This document shows, one piece after another, positions 26,368 to 36,136 of a stretch of 56,051 nucleotides of DNA (within the stretch, counting starts at the first letter, position 1; the number at the start of each line of letters is the position of its first letter). Source of the DNA: Bacillota bacterium. Its GTDB lineage: Bacteria > Bacillota > Dehalobacteriia > UBA4068. The DNA lies in contig JAILCQ010000040.1 in assembly GCA_024679955.1 (NCBI GenBank), forward strand, positions 1 through 56,051, written 5' to 3'. The notes under the pieces were generated by a model that ran no database searches, was not told the DNA's origin, and saw nothing but the letters and a program-made list of their open reading frames with translations. Both the position numbers and the translations under genes were made by a program.

Positions 26368-26530
26368 TATGCAAAGAAGTATAGCGTACTTTCTATTTAC
26401 TAGTTATCTAATAATTGAGTATTTGATCTACAAAACAGTCTATTCCCAGTCTGATTCACAATTGTTTTGCAAATCAATATACAGCAGTATTAAGCTCCCG
26501 TTAAAATTGGCAATGAAAGGAGAGCATTTT

Positions 26531-29500
26531 ATGAGCTTGGAACCTGGTGGCCGTGCAGAAAAATACGGAGATGAATATGAGAATCGTTACCTTACCATTC
26601 TTCTGTTACGTGTAGTAAATGAAAGTCTTTCCAATATCATTGTCGAACCAATTGGCGAAAATAGTGATAGCGTAGAGTTTATCACCGAGGATAAATTCGG
26701 CATTTCCGGATACTATCAATGCAAGGCGAGCAATAAGACCAAGCCGGCTTGGAGTATAGCTGATTTAAAGCGTTACGCTGTGTTCACTCGAATAAAAAAT
26801 ATATTATCTGATAATGCAAATGCACATTATTACTTTATTTCTCCTTTAGCTTATAACGAATTGGATGAGATTTGCAAACGTGCAAGAACGACTCTTTCTG
26901 CAAAAGACTTAATGGATTATCAGCTTACAAACGACACAATAAGACGCACCTTTAAAGACTGCGCTAGAGCGTTTCAGTTGGATATTAATTGCGCCCAAGA
27001 TATGGATGCGTTTGTGGCGTTGTTATCTCGTTGCTATTTTGAACAGTGTCCTAATGGAACTGAAGCAGTTCGTGATCTGGAAGAAAGAATCAGCTTGATG
27101 TTTACAGGAGAAGCTTCCGAAGTCCGCATTCTGCTCGAACAATTCTCAAATTCAACAGGAAACTATGGAAAAAGAATTTCGGCAAAAGATATTATTGATT
27201 ATCTGGAATCTCTTAACATCCATGTTCGTATTACACATTTTGATAATCGGATTCTTACCAGAATTAAAACTTTGAACGATATCTATTGGGACACTTGTCC
27301 TACCATTAACGGGCAACTAATCCATAGGGAAGCAACATCAAAAATTATTAATAGAATCAAAGAGGGTGGTTCCGTTATTCTGCATGGGAAAGCCGGAAGT
27401 GGAAAGAGCGGCTGCCTTCAAGAAACGATTAATCAACTAAAACAGGACGGCATACTATATTTGGCAATCAAACTGGACAAAATTGTCCCAGAAACATCCG
27501 CTGACGAGTTTGGCAGAAAGCTTGGACTCCCAGAATCGCCAGTCTACTGTCTTGCCAGGCATGCTGGGGACTCGCCTTGTGTATTGATTCTTGATCAATT
27601 AGACGTTCTTCGGTGGACAACAAGCCATTCGGCGACGGCATTGAGTATTTGCAAAGAGTTGATTAGCCAAACAGAGGTGCTCAATAATCATGAAGGTAAA
27701 AGTATATCTATTGTTTTCGCTTCCAGAACTTTTGATCTTGAAAATGATAGCGGATTGAAAGCTCTGTTTAACAGAGAAAACAGCCAAGGCACCTCAAAGT
27801 GGAAGAAAATAAGTATTGACAACTTTACTCAAAGTGAAGTTGTTCAACTTATAGGAAATTCATATTATCAACTTTCTTCTCGCTTACAAAAGCTTCTGCT
27901 GACACCAGCTTCCTTATATGTTTGGACGCAATTAGAAACGAGCAAAAGAAAAAACAATGTATCCTCTATGCATCAGCTGATGAGAACATGGTGGACGCAA
28001 ATTATAGAAAGCTCCGACGCAAAAGGAATAGCACAAAAAAGGATGATATGTTGTAAAAACAAAATTGTACGCCAAATGGAACAGAATACAATTTTTTCCC
28101 TTCCGATGGCCCTTTTTGTTGACGACGAAAAAGCTATTTTTAATCTGATTTCAAACGGAATGATTCGAACTGATGGAACAAATATTTCATTTGTGCATCA
28201 GAGCTTTCTCGATTTTTTTATTACATTTGATTACTTATCTAAAATCTATGATGGGGATAATGTTGTTGATTTAATAGAACCCTATGACAAACAGATCCCA
28301 CAAGTAAGATACCGACTTGTATCTGTTCTGCAGAACCTTATCGAGTCAAATCAAGATATGTTTGTTCAGCAGGGACGCTCGATATTGGAATCGAGCGGAA
28401 TTCATTATTATTTCCAGTGCGCAGTATTTGAAGTGATTGGTCAATGTGATACTCCTCAAGAATCAATTTATTCTTTGGTTGACCAGTATGCTTTGTTAAA
28501 AGAATGGAACACATATATAATCCAAGTTGTTTATTCTGCTCATCCGGTCTTTTTAAAACATCTAGCAGAACAAGGCTGTGACTGGCTTGAGGATACGAAC
28601 CTCTTACTGCTAAAATCAATAAATAGTAAAGATCCAGACTTCGTCGTAAATACGCTGCGTTCTTATGAAATCGATAATATCGAAGATGCTCGTAGAATCC
28701 ATTGGACTCTTTGCCCCAGCATTGCTGATGACTCGGATGATATGTTTCAATTCCGGATTGAATTGTTGAAAAGGTATCCTGTTCTCTTGGATGATTATTA
28801 TGGAATTCCAGATTTATATATTAGAAATCCACTACGGGCAATTCAGTTACTCAAAATAATCCTGGGAAATAGCTCTAGTCATAAATTCATGAGGGTCTAT
28901 CTTGGAGAAAAAAAACACATCGGCAAGTTTACTCTTAATCACAATGATTTAATCATAAAAGAGTTGTTTCCTCTCATTTGCCAGAAAACCAATTCATTGA
29001 CAATAACATGGCAAAACCATTACTCTTGGCTTAGCAATGATCATCAGGATTGGTTTGCAGACAATATAAAAAAGTCTGTTTTACGAGAGATCGTCGATAT
29101 AACAAAGGGGGCATTAGCTGAGTATGCTATAAAATACCCCAACAAGCTTTGTGAACTCATAAAGGAATACCAACTGTTTTCGTCAGCAATCTGTCATGAA
29201 CTACTCTCGCATGCTATTTTGTGCTTACCGGAAGAACAAGGCAATTTCACCATTCAGTGGTTGCTCCATAATTTTAATGCAAAAGTATTCGTCTTTACGG
29301 ATAATCAAGAGGACTACTTATCATATACAAAACAAATAATCCAAAAGTTTTCTTCGATATGTTCATCCACCTTATTTCAAAAACTTGAGAGCACTATCTG
29401 CAGATGGAAAGACAGCTCAAAAACGATGTGCGATACATATAAGCGTCGTATAGAAATAAACAAGAGTCAACAATATGATCCCTATTACGTTGCGTTTTGG

Positions 29501-31093
29501 GGGCATATGCAAAAAGAATTGCTGCCTTGTCTTGATATAACGCGTATGTCTCGTTATTCACGGGAATTACTCCAGTTATTGAACAGAAATACATGGGTGC
29601 GTATACCGCATTTTAATTCAGGTATCACATTTAGTCCTGTAAAAACAGTAATATCTCCCATACATAATCATGTAGAACAGATTAGCGATGCGAGTTGGCT
29701 AAGAATTATTTCTGCTCCTATTGACAAAATGAGTACGAGCTGGCAAGGGAAGGATCAAGGTTCAGATTATTTTATTGAAACTGATCACAGAGCTTTTTCT
29801 GATTCTCTCAGAAAACAAGCAGAGAGAGAACCTGCACGGTTTGCACAACTATCTCTGAACTTCCCAGATGGGTGCTATGTAGGCTATGTTCTTGGTGTCT
29901 TAGATGCATTGAGAGAAGCAGATAAAAACGATAATCCTGTTGACATTGATTTGATATCCCAAATTATTCGACGGTTTAATACTATTCCAGACCACAATGT
30001 TGCTATCGCAATTGCCCGAGTTGTTGAGCACCTAAAAAAAGAAGCCTGGCCAGATGACATTTTAGATTTGATAGCTGAAATTGCAACAAAGCACCCTAAT
30101 CCCCAAACAGATGAATACTCTATTACAAACAGAGATGACCCTGAACATTTTTCTATAAGAACGCTACAAGAAAACGAGATCAACTGCGCGCGAGGCTGTG
30201 CACTTCATGCAATTGCTGCCCTTGTCTGGGAAAATGGGGATTTGATGGAACGATTCAAGCCAACTGCTTCTATTGGATGTTGTGATAAGAATCCTGCCGT
30301 TCGCTTTGCTGCTTTGCATTGCCTGCTTCCATTTTTCCAGTCAGATAGCGATTTTGTTGTTGCTAAATTAAGACAATTGCTTAATACAGATTTGCGGATT
30401 ATTGGCGCACATGACTTTTGGAATCTTTTATCACAAGATTATCAAAACAACAAACAGGCTTATCGCGATATACTGTTGGAGGCATGTAGGTCTAACTTTG
30501 AAGACTTGTCAGAAGTTGCTGCAGGTATGCTTTGCGCACTTGCGATTTTCACAAATGATGATCAAGCCTATGAGGCCATCACATCATTTGATTTCTCTTT
30601 CGAACAACAAAATAAGATTTGCAAACAAGCTGTATCTTCTTTTGATATCGCCAACTTTCATACGCGCAGCAAAGAGATTTTACTTACCTTTAGTAACAAG
30701 ACAACAAAATATCTATCCAGTTTTAACCAATTGTTTTATGAGAAACGCATTTCGATACAACGAGACAGTGATTTTTTGATTTGTCTTATGAAATCAAGGC
30801 AGAATCAACGGCTACTGTATTCTTTTGTAAACTATCTAAACAAGTCAGACGAAGATATTTGCCAGTTTGCAGAAGCTCTTAAAACACTGGCTGATAGCTT
30901 AGCAGATTCTCCATTCTGTGGATATGAAAGATTGGATGTCCAAAACTTTGTTCAATGTGTTGTTCGTTTGTCAGATAGAAGCAAGGATAATCCGGCGATA
31001 CAAAAAATCTGTCTTGAGATTTGGGACAATCTATTCAAAAACAATTGGCAATATGTAAAACCTATATCGGATATGATTGATTATTTTGAATAG
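26531..31093 (+). CDS. Avs-like defence protein: PD-(D/E)xK nuclease, STAND ATPase, repeat sensor
   Basis: A 1520-residue protein. Residues 1-110 contain a Cap4/DUF4297-like nuclease pattern: GGRAEKYGDEYENRY, then SDSVEF with Asp46, then YYQCKAS with Gln63 and Lys65. A P-loop ATPase follows: Walker A GKAGSGKS (286-293), Walker B CVLILDQLD (350-358), a sensor-like FASRTFDL, and the STAND-type SFVHQSFLDFFI before about 900 residues of helical repeats (for example NPAVRFAALHCLLPFF). This N-effector, central NTPase, C-sensor order is that of antiviral STAND (Avs) proteins, which detect phage proteins and then cut DNA. ATG 26531 has AAAGGAG upstream; earlier in-frame codons are AT-rich leader. No partner gene is needed. 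Confidence 0.85.
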   Translation: MSLEPGGRAEKYGDEYENRYLTILLLRVVNESLSNIIVEPIGENSDSVEFITEDKFGISGYYQCKASNKTKPAWSIADLKRYAVFTRIKNILSDNANAHYYFISPLAYNELDEICKRARTTLSAKDLMDYQLTNDTIRRTFKDCARAFQLDINCAQDMDAFVALLSRCYFEQCPNGTEAVRDLEERISLMFTGEASEVRILLEQFSNSTGNYGKRISAKDIIDYLESLNIHVRITHFDNRILTRIKTLNDIYWDTCPTINGQLIHREATSKIINRIKEGGSVILHGKAGSGKSGCLQETINQLKQDGILYLAIKLDKIVPETSADEFGRKLGLPESPVYCLARHAGDSPCVLILDQLDVLRWTTSHSATALSICKELISQTEVLNNHEGKSISIVFASRTFDLENDSGLKALFNRENSQGTSKWKKISIDNFTQSEVVQLIGNSYYQLSSRLQKLLLTPASLYVWTQLETSKRKNNVSSMHQLMRTWWTQIIESSDAKGIAQKRMICCKNKIVRQMEQNTIFSLPMALFVDDEKAIFNLISNGMIRTDGTNISFVHQSFLDFFITFDYLSKIYDGDNVVDLIEPYDKQIPQVRYRLVSVLQNLIESNQDMFVQQGRSILESSGIHYYFQCAVFEVIGQCDTPQESIYSLVDQYALLKEWNTYIIQVVYSAHPVFLKHLAEQGCDWLEDTNLLLLKSINSKDPDFVVNTLRSYEIDNIEDARRIHWTLCPSIADDSDDMFQFRIELLKRYPVLLDDYYGIPDLYIRNPLRAIQLLKIILGNSSSHKFMRVYLGEKKHIGKFTLNHNDLIIKELFPLICQKTNSLTITWQNHYSWLSNDHQDWFADNIKKSVLREIVDITKGALAEYAIKYPNKLCELIKEYQLFSSAICHELLSHAILCLPEEQGNFTIQWLLHNFNAKVFVFTDNQEDYLSYTKQIIQKFSSICSSTLFQKLESTICRWKDSSKTMCDTYKRRIEINKSQQYDPYYVAFWGHMQKELLPCLDITRMSRYSRELLQLLNRNTWVRIPHFNSGITFSPVKTVISPIHNHVEQISDASWLRIISAPIDKMSTSWQGKDQGSDYFIETDHRAFSDSLRKQAEREPARFAQLSLNFPDGCYVGYVLGVLDALREADKNDNPVDIDLISQIIRRFNTIPDHNVAIAIARVVEHLKKEAWPDDILDLIAEIATKHPNPQTDEYSITNRDDPEHFSIRTLQENEINCARGCALHAIAALVWENGDLMERFKPTASIGCCDKNPAVRFAALHCLLPFFQSDSDFVVAKLRQLLNTDLRIIGAHDFWNLLSQDYQNNKQAYRDILLEACRSNFEDLSEVAAGMLCALAIFTNDDQAYEAITSFDFSFEQQNKICKQAVSSFDIANFHTRSKEILLTFSNKTTKYLSSFNQLFYEKRISIQRDSDFLICLMKSRQNQRLLYSFVNYLNKSDEDICQFAEALKTLADSLADSPFCGYERLDVQNFVQCVVRLSDRSKDNPAIQKICLEIWDNLFKNNWQYVKPISDMIDYFE

Positions 31094-31264
31094 GGCATTT
31101 CACATTATAAAATATTCCTCAAAAAGACCATGTTGTATTATGAATCAATTCAGATATTACGATTTATTAGCCATCGGCGTTAGATTTGTATAAAAGCCCT
31201 GTTGCCGTGCAGCGCTTTTTGGGAATAAATCTCTAAAGTGTAAAGTGAGAATAAAACAATAACA

Positions 31265-31309
31265 GGCGTTGCATCAAAACAGCTTTATACGCTAAATTGA
31301 TACAACGCC
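31265..31309 (-). terminator. Terminator of the aromatic operon
   Basis: On the minus strand GGCGTTGTATCA pairs with TGATGCAACGCC (one mismatch), followed by TGTTATTGTTTTATT. It lies about 45 nt after the aroF stop. The remaining part of 31094-31354 is AT-rich and shows no gene. Confidence 0.75.
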
Positions 31310-31354
31310 CTTTCTCTAGCTTCATTTGCCCCAATCCTGTGCCCGGCCCCAACT

Positions 31355-32386
31355 TTAGCGCAGATCGGCGATTTCCAGGATCAGACGGCGGGTCTTTTCC
31401 CAGCCCAGGCAGGGGTCGGTGATGGACTTTCCGTAAATGCCTTCTTCCGCCTTTTGGCAGCCGTCCTCGAGATACGACTCGATCATCAGACCTTTCACCA
31501 GGCCGTTTACTTCCGGGGAATGGCGCATGCTGTGCAGGATCTCCTTGGCGATGCGGGGCTGTTCCCACCATTTTTTGCCGGAATTGGCATGGTTGACGTC
31601 CACGATGACCGCCGGATTCTTCAGCCCGCTTTCACTGTAGGCCTGGCACAGCAAAATCAAATCTTCATAATGATAATTGGCATGGGATTGGCCGTATTGG
31701 TTGACATAGCCCCGCAGCACGGCATGGGCCAGCGCATTGCCTTTGCTGGCCACTTCCCAGCCGCCGTATTCAAACGTATGCCCGTTTTGGGCGGCGGTGA
31801 TGGCGTTGATCATCACCGAAAGGTCGCCGCTGGTGGGGTTTTTCATGCCCACCGGCAGATCCAGGCCGCTGGCGGTCAGCCGGTGCTGCTGATTTTCCAC
31901 AGAGCGGGCCCCCACCGCCACATAGGAAAGGATATCCCCCAGATAGCGATGGTTTTCCGGGTACAGCATTTCATCCGCGCCGGAAAAACCGGTTTGTTCC
32001 AGGGCTTTGATATGCACCTTGCGAATGGCGATCAGCCCTTTGAGCATATTCGGGGAGCCGTTGGGATCGGTTTGATGCAGCATGCCTTTATACCCCGCGC
32101 CGGTGGTGCGGGGTTTGTTGGTATATATACGGGGGATAATGATGATTTTATCCTTCACCTGCTCCTGCACGCCCCGCAAACGGGAAATATAGTCCAAAAC
32201 CGCGTCTTCCCGATCGGCGGAACAGGGGCCGATCACCAGAATAAATTTGTCGCTTTCGCCGCGGAACACCTTTTGTATTTCTTCGTCGTTGTGCGCTTTT
32301 TGCCGGGCCAGACTTTCCGAAAGCGGATACATGCTCATGACTTCCTCGGGGGTAGGCAATTTGCGTTTGAATTCCATGTTTATCAT
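31355..32386 (-). CDS. aroF: DAHP synthase, class I (AroFGH type)
   Basis: A 343-residue enzyme joining phosphoenolpyruvate and erythrose-4-phosphate, the entry step of the shikimate pathway. Family motifs: LVIGPCSADR with the metal-binding Cys, YTNKPRTTGAGYKG, GARSVENQQHR, GMKNPTSGD, and VDVNHANSGK with the metal-binding His. It is the last gene of the eight-gene operon, 14 nt after tyrA. Its placement at the end of a Phe/Tyr-attenuated operon means that supply and end-branch enzymes are controlled together. Which amino acid inhibits this isozyme cannot be told by eye. Confidence 0.97.
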   Translation of the reverse strand: MINMEFKRKLPTPEEVMSMYPLSESLARQKAHNDEEIQKVFRGESDKFILVIGPCSADREDAVLDYISRLRGVQEQVKDKIIIIPRIYTNKPRTTGAGYKGMLHQTDPNGSPNMLKGLIAIRKVHIKALEQTGFSGADEMLYPENHRYLGDILSYVAVGARSVENQQHRLTASGLDLPVGMKNPTSGDLSVMINAITAAQNGHTFEYGGWEVASKGNALAHAVLRGYVNQYGQSHANYHYEDLILLCQAYSESGLKNPAVIVDVNHANSGKKWWEQPRIAKEILHSMRHSPEVNGLVKGLMIESYLEDGCQKAEEGIYGKSITDPCLGWEKTRRLILEIADLR

Positions 32387-32400
32387 CGGGGTACGCTCCT

Positions 32401-33249
32401 TTATTGATCAAAATAGGTTCGGTTGGCGGTGGAAAGCCGCATCATTTTCTCTATTTCCGGCACGTTTTCCGCCTGCAAATTGTTGCGAAGCGTCATAAAC
32501 CGGTCGATAAAAATATCCATTTGCCGCAAAAGCTCTTCTTTGTTGGCCAAAAACAGCTCGCTCCACATGGTCTCATTGATTTTGGCGATACGGGTCAGAT
32601 CCCGAAACGAGTCGCCGGTATAATCCTTCAGCCGGGGGGAATCGTGACAGGTCATCAGGGAAATGGCAATGCAGTGGGTCAGCTGGGAAAGAAAAGCGAT
32701 CATCTCGTCATGTTCTTCCGGGGACAGGGTGCAAATGCGCTTGAAGCCCAGGGTGCGGCCAAAATCCATACAGCGTTCTATGGCCGCCTGGCTGTTGGCC
32801 GCCGTAGGGACCACAATATAATTGGCGTCGGTGAATATCTCTTTGGCGGCGTTGACCACGCCGCTGCTTTCCCGGCCGGCCATGGGATGGGCGGCGATGA
32901 ATTCCACATCCGGACGCAGCATTTGCTGGGCCGGGTAAACCACCGGCACTTTCACTCCGGTCACGTCGGTCAGCAAAGCCCCCGGCTTCAGCAGATGCTG
33001 ATGGTCCCGGAGCCATTGGAGGAACACATGGGGATACAGGGCGAAAACCACCAGGTCAAAATCGCCCACATAATCCGCGTCCGGCCGGGTGCGGCCATGA
33101 CGGATCATGCCCCGCTGCAAAGCGAATTGCAAATCCGACTCTTCTTTGGTCACCGCGCCCACTTCATAGCCTTGGTCGCTCAGGGCCTGGGCATAGCTGC
33201 CGCCGATCAGCCCCAGCCCCACCACCAGTATTTTTTGGCTTTTATCCAT
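32401..33249 (-). CDS. tyrA: Prephenate dehydrogenase
   Basis: A 282-residue NAD(P)-dependent enzyme making 4-hydroxyphenylpyruvate for tyrosine. The N-terminal Rossmann motif GLGLIGGSYA, then LTDVTGVK, the active-site HPMAGRESSGV, and helical LSQLTHCIAISL identify it. It lacks a chorismate mutase fusion and a C-terminal ACT domain. It could be arogenate-specific; sequence alone does not settle this. It overlaps the aroA stop by 8 bp. Confidence 0.95.
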   Translation of the reverse strand: MDKSQKILVVGLGLIGGSYAQALSDQGYEVGAVTKEESDLQFALQRGMIRHGRTRPDADYVGDFDLVVFALYPHVFLQWLRDHQHLLKPGALLTDVTGVKVPVVYPAQQMLRPDVEFIAAHPMAGRESSGVVNAAKEIFTDANYIVVPTAANSQAAIERCMDFGRTLGFKRICTLSPEEHDEMIAFLSQLTHCIAISLMTCHDSPRLKDYTGDSFRDLTRIAKINETMWSELFLANKEELLRQMDIFIDRFMTLRNNLQAENVPEIEKMMRLSTANRTYFDQ

Positions 33250-34453
33250 CCGCGTAATCGACCTCCAATCCCAATTGGCGCAGGGCCCGGAAAAAGCCGC
33301 CGAAGCTTTTGTTCACCGCCTCCGCCCCTTCGATGACGCCGCCGGTAAACGCCGCCAATACCGAAAGGGCCATGACGATACGGTGATCGTTATGTCCCCA
33401 AAGGGGCTGCTGGGGCGGGCCGAAGGATTTGGCGATGATTTCCACGGTGTTGTCGCCGGTTTTCCCTTCCACGCCGAATTTTTTCAGTTCCGCCAGCATC
33501 GCCTGGACGCGGTCGCTTTCCTTGATGGCCAAACGCCGGGTGCCGTAAAAGCGGGCCCCGTGTTTGGCGGCGGCCACGGCAAAAAGCACCGGGCCCAGAT
33601 CGGGGCAATCGGACAGATCCAGCTCCGCGCCGGGGCTGTCCAGGGCAGCCAGCATATCCAGGCACACCCGGTCCCCCTGCAGGCTATGGGGATTCAAGCC
33701 GGTAACCTCCACCGCCCCGCCCAAAGCCCCCAGGGCGTAGAAAAAGGCGGCGTTGGACCAATCCCCTTCCACAGCAAAGCGCCCCGGCCGGTATTGCTGC
33801 CCGCCGGGGACGGCAAAGGCGTTTTCCCCCTGGGGCAAAACCGCAATGCCGAAACGCTCCAGCACGTCCAGGGTCAGCCTGATATAGGAGCGGCTTTCCA
33901 CCGGCGGCCGTATCTCGATGCGGCTGTCCGCCGGCAGCAAGGGCAAGGCCAGCAATAAACCGGAAATAAACTGGCTGCTGACGTCTCCCCGGGGCCGGTA
34001 TATCCCCGGCTGCAAAAGGCCGCTTATCCGCAAGGCGTTTTTTTCCTCCGTCAGCATGATCCCGGTACCGGTCAGTATCTCCCGGTAAACGCCGACGCCC
34101 CGGGCCATCAGCCGTTCCGTGCCGCAAAAGCGGATCTCGCCGCCGCCCAACAGGGCCACAGGCAAAAGCAGCCGCAGGGTGCTGCCGCTTTCCCCGCAAA
34201 GCAAAGGCCCGGCCGCCGCCGGACGGCCGCCGCAGCCGTTCATATGCAAAACCCCGTCTTCCAGCCGGTATTTGGCCCCCAGGGCGGACAGGCAATCCAA
34301 AGTGGCCCGGATATCCTGGCTCAGGGCTACTCCTTGCAGCTGGCTTTCCCCCGCCGCCAAAGCCGCGGCGATCAACAGGCGATGGGCATAGCTTTTGGAG
34401 GGCGGCGCCGCCACCGTTCCCTTGGGGCTGCCCCCTTTAAATTCCGCTTTCAT
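33242..34453 (-). CDS. aroA: EPSP synthase (3-phosphoshikimate 1-carboxyvinyltransferase)
   Basis: A 403-residue enzyme, slightly shorter than the usual 427. PSKSYAHRLLIAAALA is the shikimate-phosphate-binding N-terminal motif. CGESGSTLRLLLP and GDWSNAAFF follow, and LAIKESDRVQAM and HNDHRIVMALSV are the PEP-site motifs. The start overlaps aroQ by 17 bp. Confidence 0.97.
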   Translation of the reverse strand: MKAEFKGGSPKGTVAAPPSKSYAHRLLIAAALAAGESQLQGVALSQDIRATLDCLSALGAKYRLEDGVLHMNGCGGRPAAAGPLLCGESGSTLRLLLPVALLGGGEIRFCGTERLMARGVGVYREILTGTGIMLTEEKNALRISGLLQPGIYRPRGDVSSQFISGLLLALPLLPADSRIEIRPPVESRSYIRLTLDVLERFGIAVLPQGENAFAVPGGQQYRPGRFAVEGDWSNAAFFYALGALGGAVEVTGLNPHSLQGDRVCLDMLAALDSPGAELDLSDCPDLGPVLFAVAAAKHGARFYGTRRLAIKESDRVQAMLAELKKFGVEGKTGDNTVEIIAKSFGPPQQPLWGHNDHRIVMALSVLAAFTGGVIEGAEAVNKSFGGFFRALRQLGLEVDYADG

Positions 34454-34895
34454 GGGCTTTTTCCTCCAAATGGGCTTTCAGAATATCTATAGCCTGCAAA
34501 TATCCGGCAAAGCCCTGGCCGGAAACAGTGGCCAAAACGCAATCCCGCACATAGCTGGTCTGCCGGAAGGCCTCCCTTTTTTCCACCTGGGAAATATGCA
34601 CCTCCACCGCGGGCAGGGCCACCGCTTTCAAGGCGTCGGCAATGGCCACGCTGGTATGGGTATAGGCGGCGGGGTTGATGACGATACCGTCCACGGCGTC
34701 AAAATAGGCGTTTTGTATGGCGTCCACGATCGCCCCTTCGTGATTGGATTGAAAAAACTGCGCGTCCACGCCAATCTCCCCGGCGTGATCGGCGATTTGC
34801 CGCAGCAGGCTGTTGTAGTCTTCCTTGCCGTAAATATCCGGCTCCCGTATGCCCAATAAATTGAGATTGGGGCCGTTGATCACCAAGATACGCAT
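34437..34895 (-). CDS. aroQ: 3-Dehydroquinate dehydratase, type II
   Basis: A 152-residue type II enzyme. NGPNLNLLGIREPDIYG contains the catalytic Tyr, followed by FFQSNHEGAIVDAI, INPAAYTHTSVAIADAL and VEVHISQVEKREAFR. It dehydrates 3-dehydroquinate by the anti mechanism. ATG 34895 has GGAGG 10 nt upstream, inside the end of the aroE-aroK gene. Confidence 0.97.
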   Translation of the reverse strand: MRILVINGPNLNLLGIREPDIYGKEDYNSLLRQIADHAGEIGVDAQFFQSNHEGAIVDAIQNAYFDAVDGIVINPAAYTHTSVAIADALKAVALPAVEVHISQVEKREAFRQTSYVRDCVLATVSGQGFAGYLQAIDILKAHLEEKAHESGI

Positions 34896-36136
34896 TTGTC
34901 GAATTCCTCCAAAATCTTTTCGCATACGGCTTCCGCCGGGCCGCCGGCGTCGATCCGCACATGGGCGGCTTGGCAATACAGGGGATACCGCTGCCGGTAA
35001 AGCCGCTCCAAGGCTTGCCGGTCGGCGGAAAGGGGCCGGTCGTCATAGGGCTGCAAAAGCGCCAAAGGCCGGTCCAGAAAATACAGCCTGCCGTTGCGGC
35101 GCAAGTGCCGCATATTGTCCCCGTCCAGCACCGCGCCGCCGCCGGTGGCGATGACGCAGCCGTTTTCTTCCGCCAATTGGGCGATGGCTTCCTTTTCGAT
35201 GCGGCGAAAAGCCGCTTCTCCCCGGCTGCGGATGATTTGCGCCGGGCTTTCCCCCTGCCGCTGCGCCACCCAGTCGTCGGCGTCCAGGAAGCGGCGGCCG
35301 GTCTTTTCCGCCAGCAGTTTTCCTACCAGGCTTTTACCGCTGGCAGGCATGCCGATCAAAACCAGATTCTCCTTATCCCGGCGCAGGCGGCGATAAATCT
35401 CTTCCGTTTGTCCTTCCGGCGGATCGCTGTCAAAGCCCAAAAACAGCCGGGAAGCGTAAACCGCCTGGGCCGCCAGCATATACAGGCCGCCTTCCGCCGT
35501 CAAGCCCCGTTCCTTGGCGGCAAGGATCAAATTGGTGTTCAGCGGATTGTATATGGCGTCGAAAACCGCCGTCAAGCGGGGCAGGCCGGCAATATCCATG
35601 GGCTGGCCCTCGCTGTCGGGGAACATCCCCGCCGGGGTGGCGTTGATCAAGCCCCGGGCGTCGCTGTGGGATGCCTGCGCCTGGTCATAAGAGACCGTCC
35701 CCGGCCGGCCGCTGCGGGAAACGGTGACGATGGACCCGGCCCCCAAATCCTCCGCCACAGCCCGCATGGTTTTGGCCGCGCCGCCGCTGCCCAGCAGCAG
35801 CACCTTTTTTCCCCGCCAATCCACCTGCCGCCGGCGTATCCAGTCCATGGCGCCGGCATAGTCAGTATTGTATCCCCATAGTTTCCCCTCCCGATTGATC
35901 ACGGTATTGACCGCGCCGATGCGGGCCGCCGCCGGGGAAAGCCCGTCCAGATAGGGGATGATCTGTTCTTTATAGGGGATGGTGACATTGACGCCGCAAA
36001 AGTCGCGGCGGCGGAAAAAATCCGCCGTTTGCTCCGGCTCCAGCTCCAGCAATTCATAGCGGTAATCGCCGATGCAGGCATGGATCTCCGGGGAAAAGCT
36101 GTGCCCCAGCCGCCGGCCGATCAATCCATATCGCAT
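34880..36136 (-). CDS. aroE-aroK: Fused shikimate dehydrogenase - shikimate kinase
   Basis: A 418-residue bifunctional protein. Residues 1 to about 245 are AroE: GLIGRRLGHSFSPEIH, NVTIPYKEQ with the catalytic Lys, GAVNTVI, GYNTDYAGAM with Asp, and the NADP-loop LLLGSGGAAKT. After a short linker, residues about 256-418 are AroK: P-loop GMPASGKS (262-269), DADDWV, RGEAAFRRIE and ATGGGAV. It performs two consecutive steps, dehydroshikimate to shikimate to shikimate-3-phosphate. ATG 36136 follows GGGAGG at 5-6 nt. Both halves keep their catalytic motifs. Confidence 0.95.
   Translation of the reverse strand: MRYGLIGRRLGHSFSPEIHACIGDYRYELLELEPEQTADFFRRRDFCGVNVTIPYKEQIIPYLDGLSPAAARIGAVNTVINREGKLWGYNTDYAGAMDWIRRRQVDWRGKKVLLLGSGGAAKTMRAVAEDLGAGSIVTVSRSGRPGTVSYDQAQASHSDARGLINATPAGMFPDSEGQPMDIAGLPRLTAVFDAIYNPLNTNLILAAKERGLTAEGGLYMLAAQAVYASRLFLGFDSDPPEGQTEEIYRRLRRDKENLVLIGMPASGKSLVGKLLAEKTGRRFLDADDWVAQRQGESPAQIIRSRGEAAFRRIEKEAIAQLAEENGCVIATGGGAVLDGDNMRHLRRNGRLYFLDRPLALLQPYDDRPLSADRQALERLYRQRYPLYCQAAHVRIDAGGPAEAVCEKILEEFDKCVSW

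Noticed and set aside
31094-31354. A possible right attachment site matching the tRNA-Thr 3' end
   Set aside because: No stretch resembling the tRNA T-arm or acceptor end was found, and no integrase gene is present in the island.
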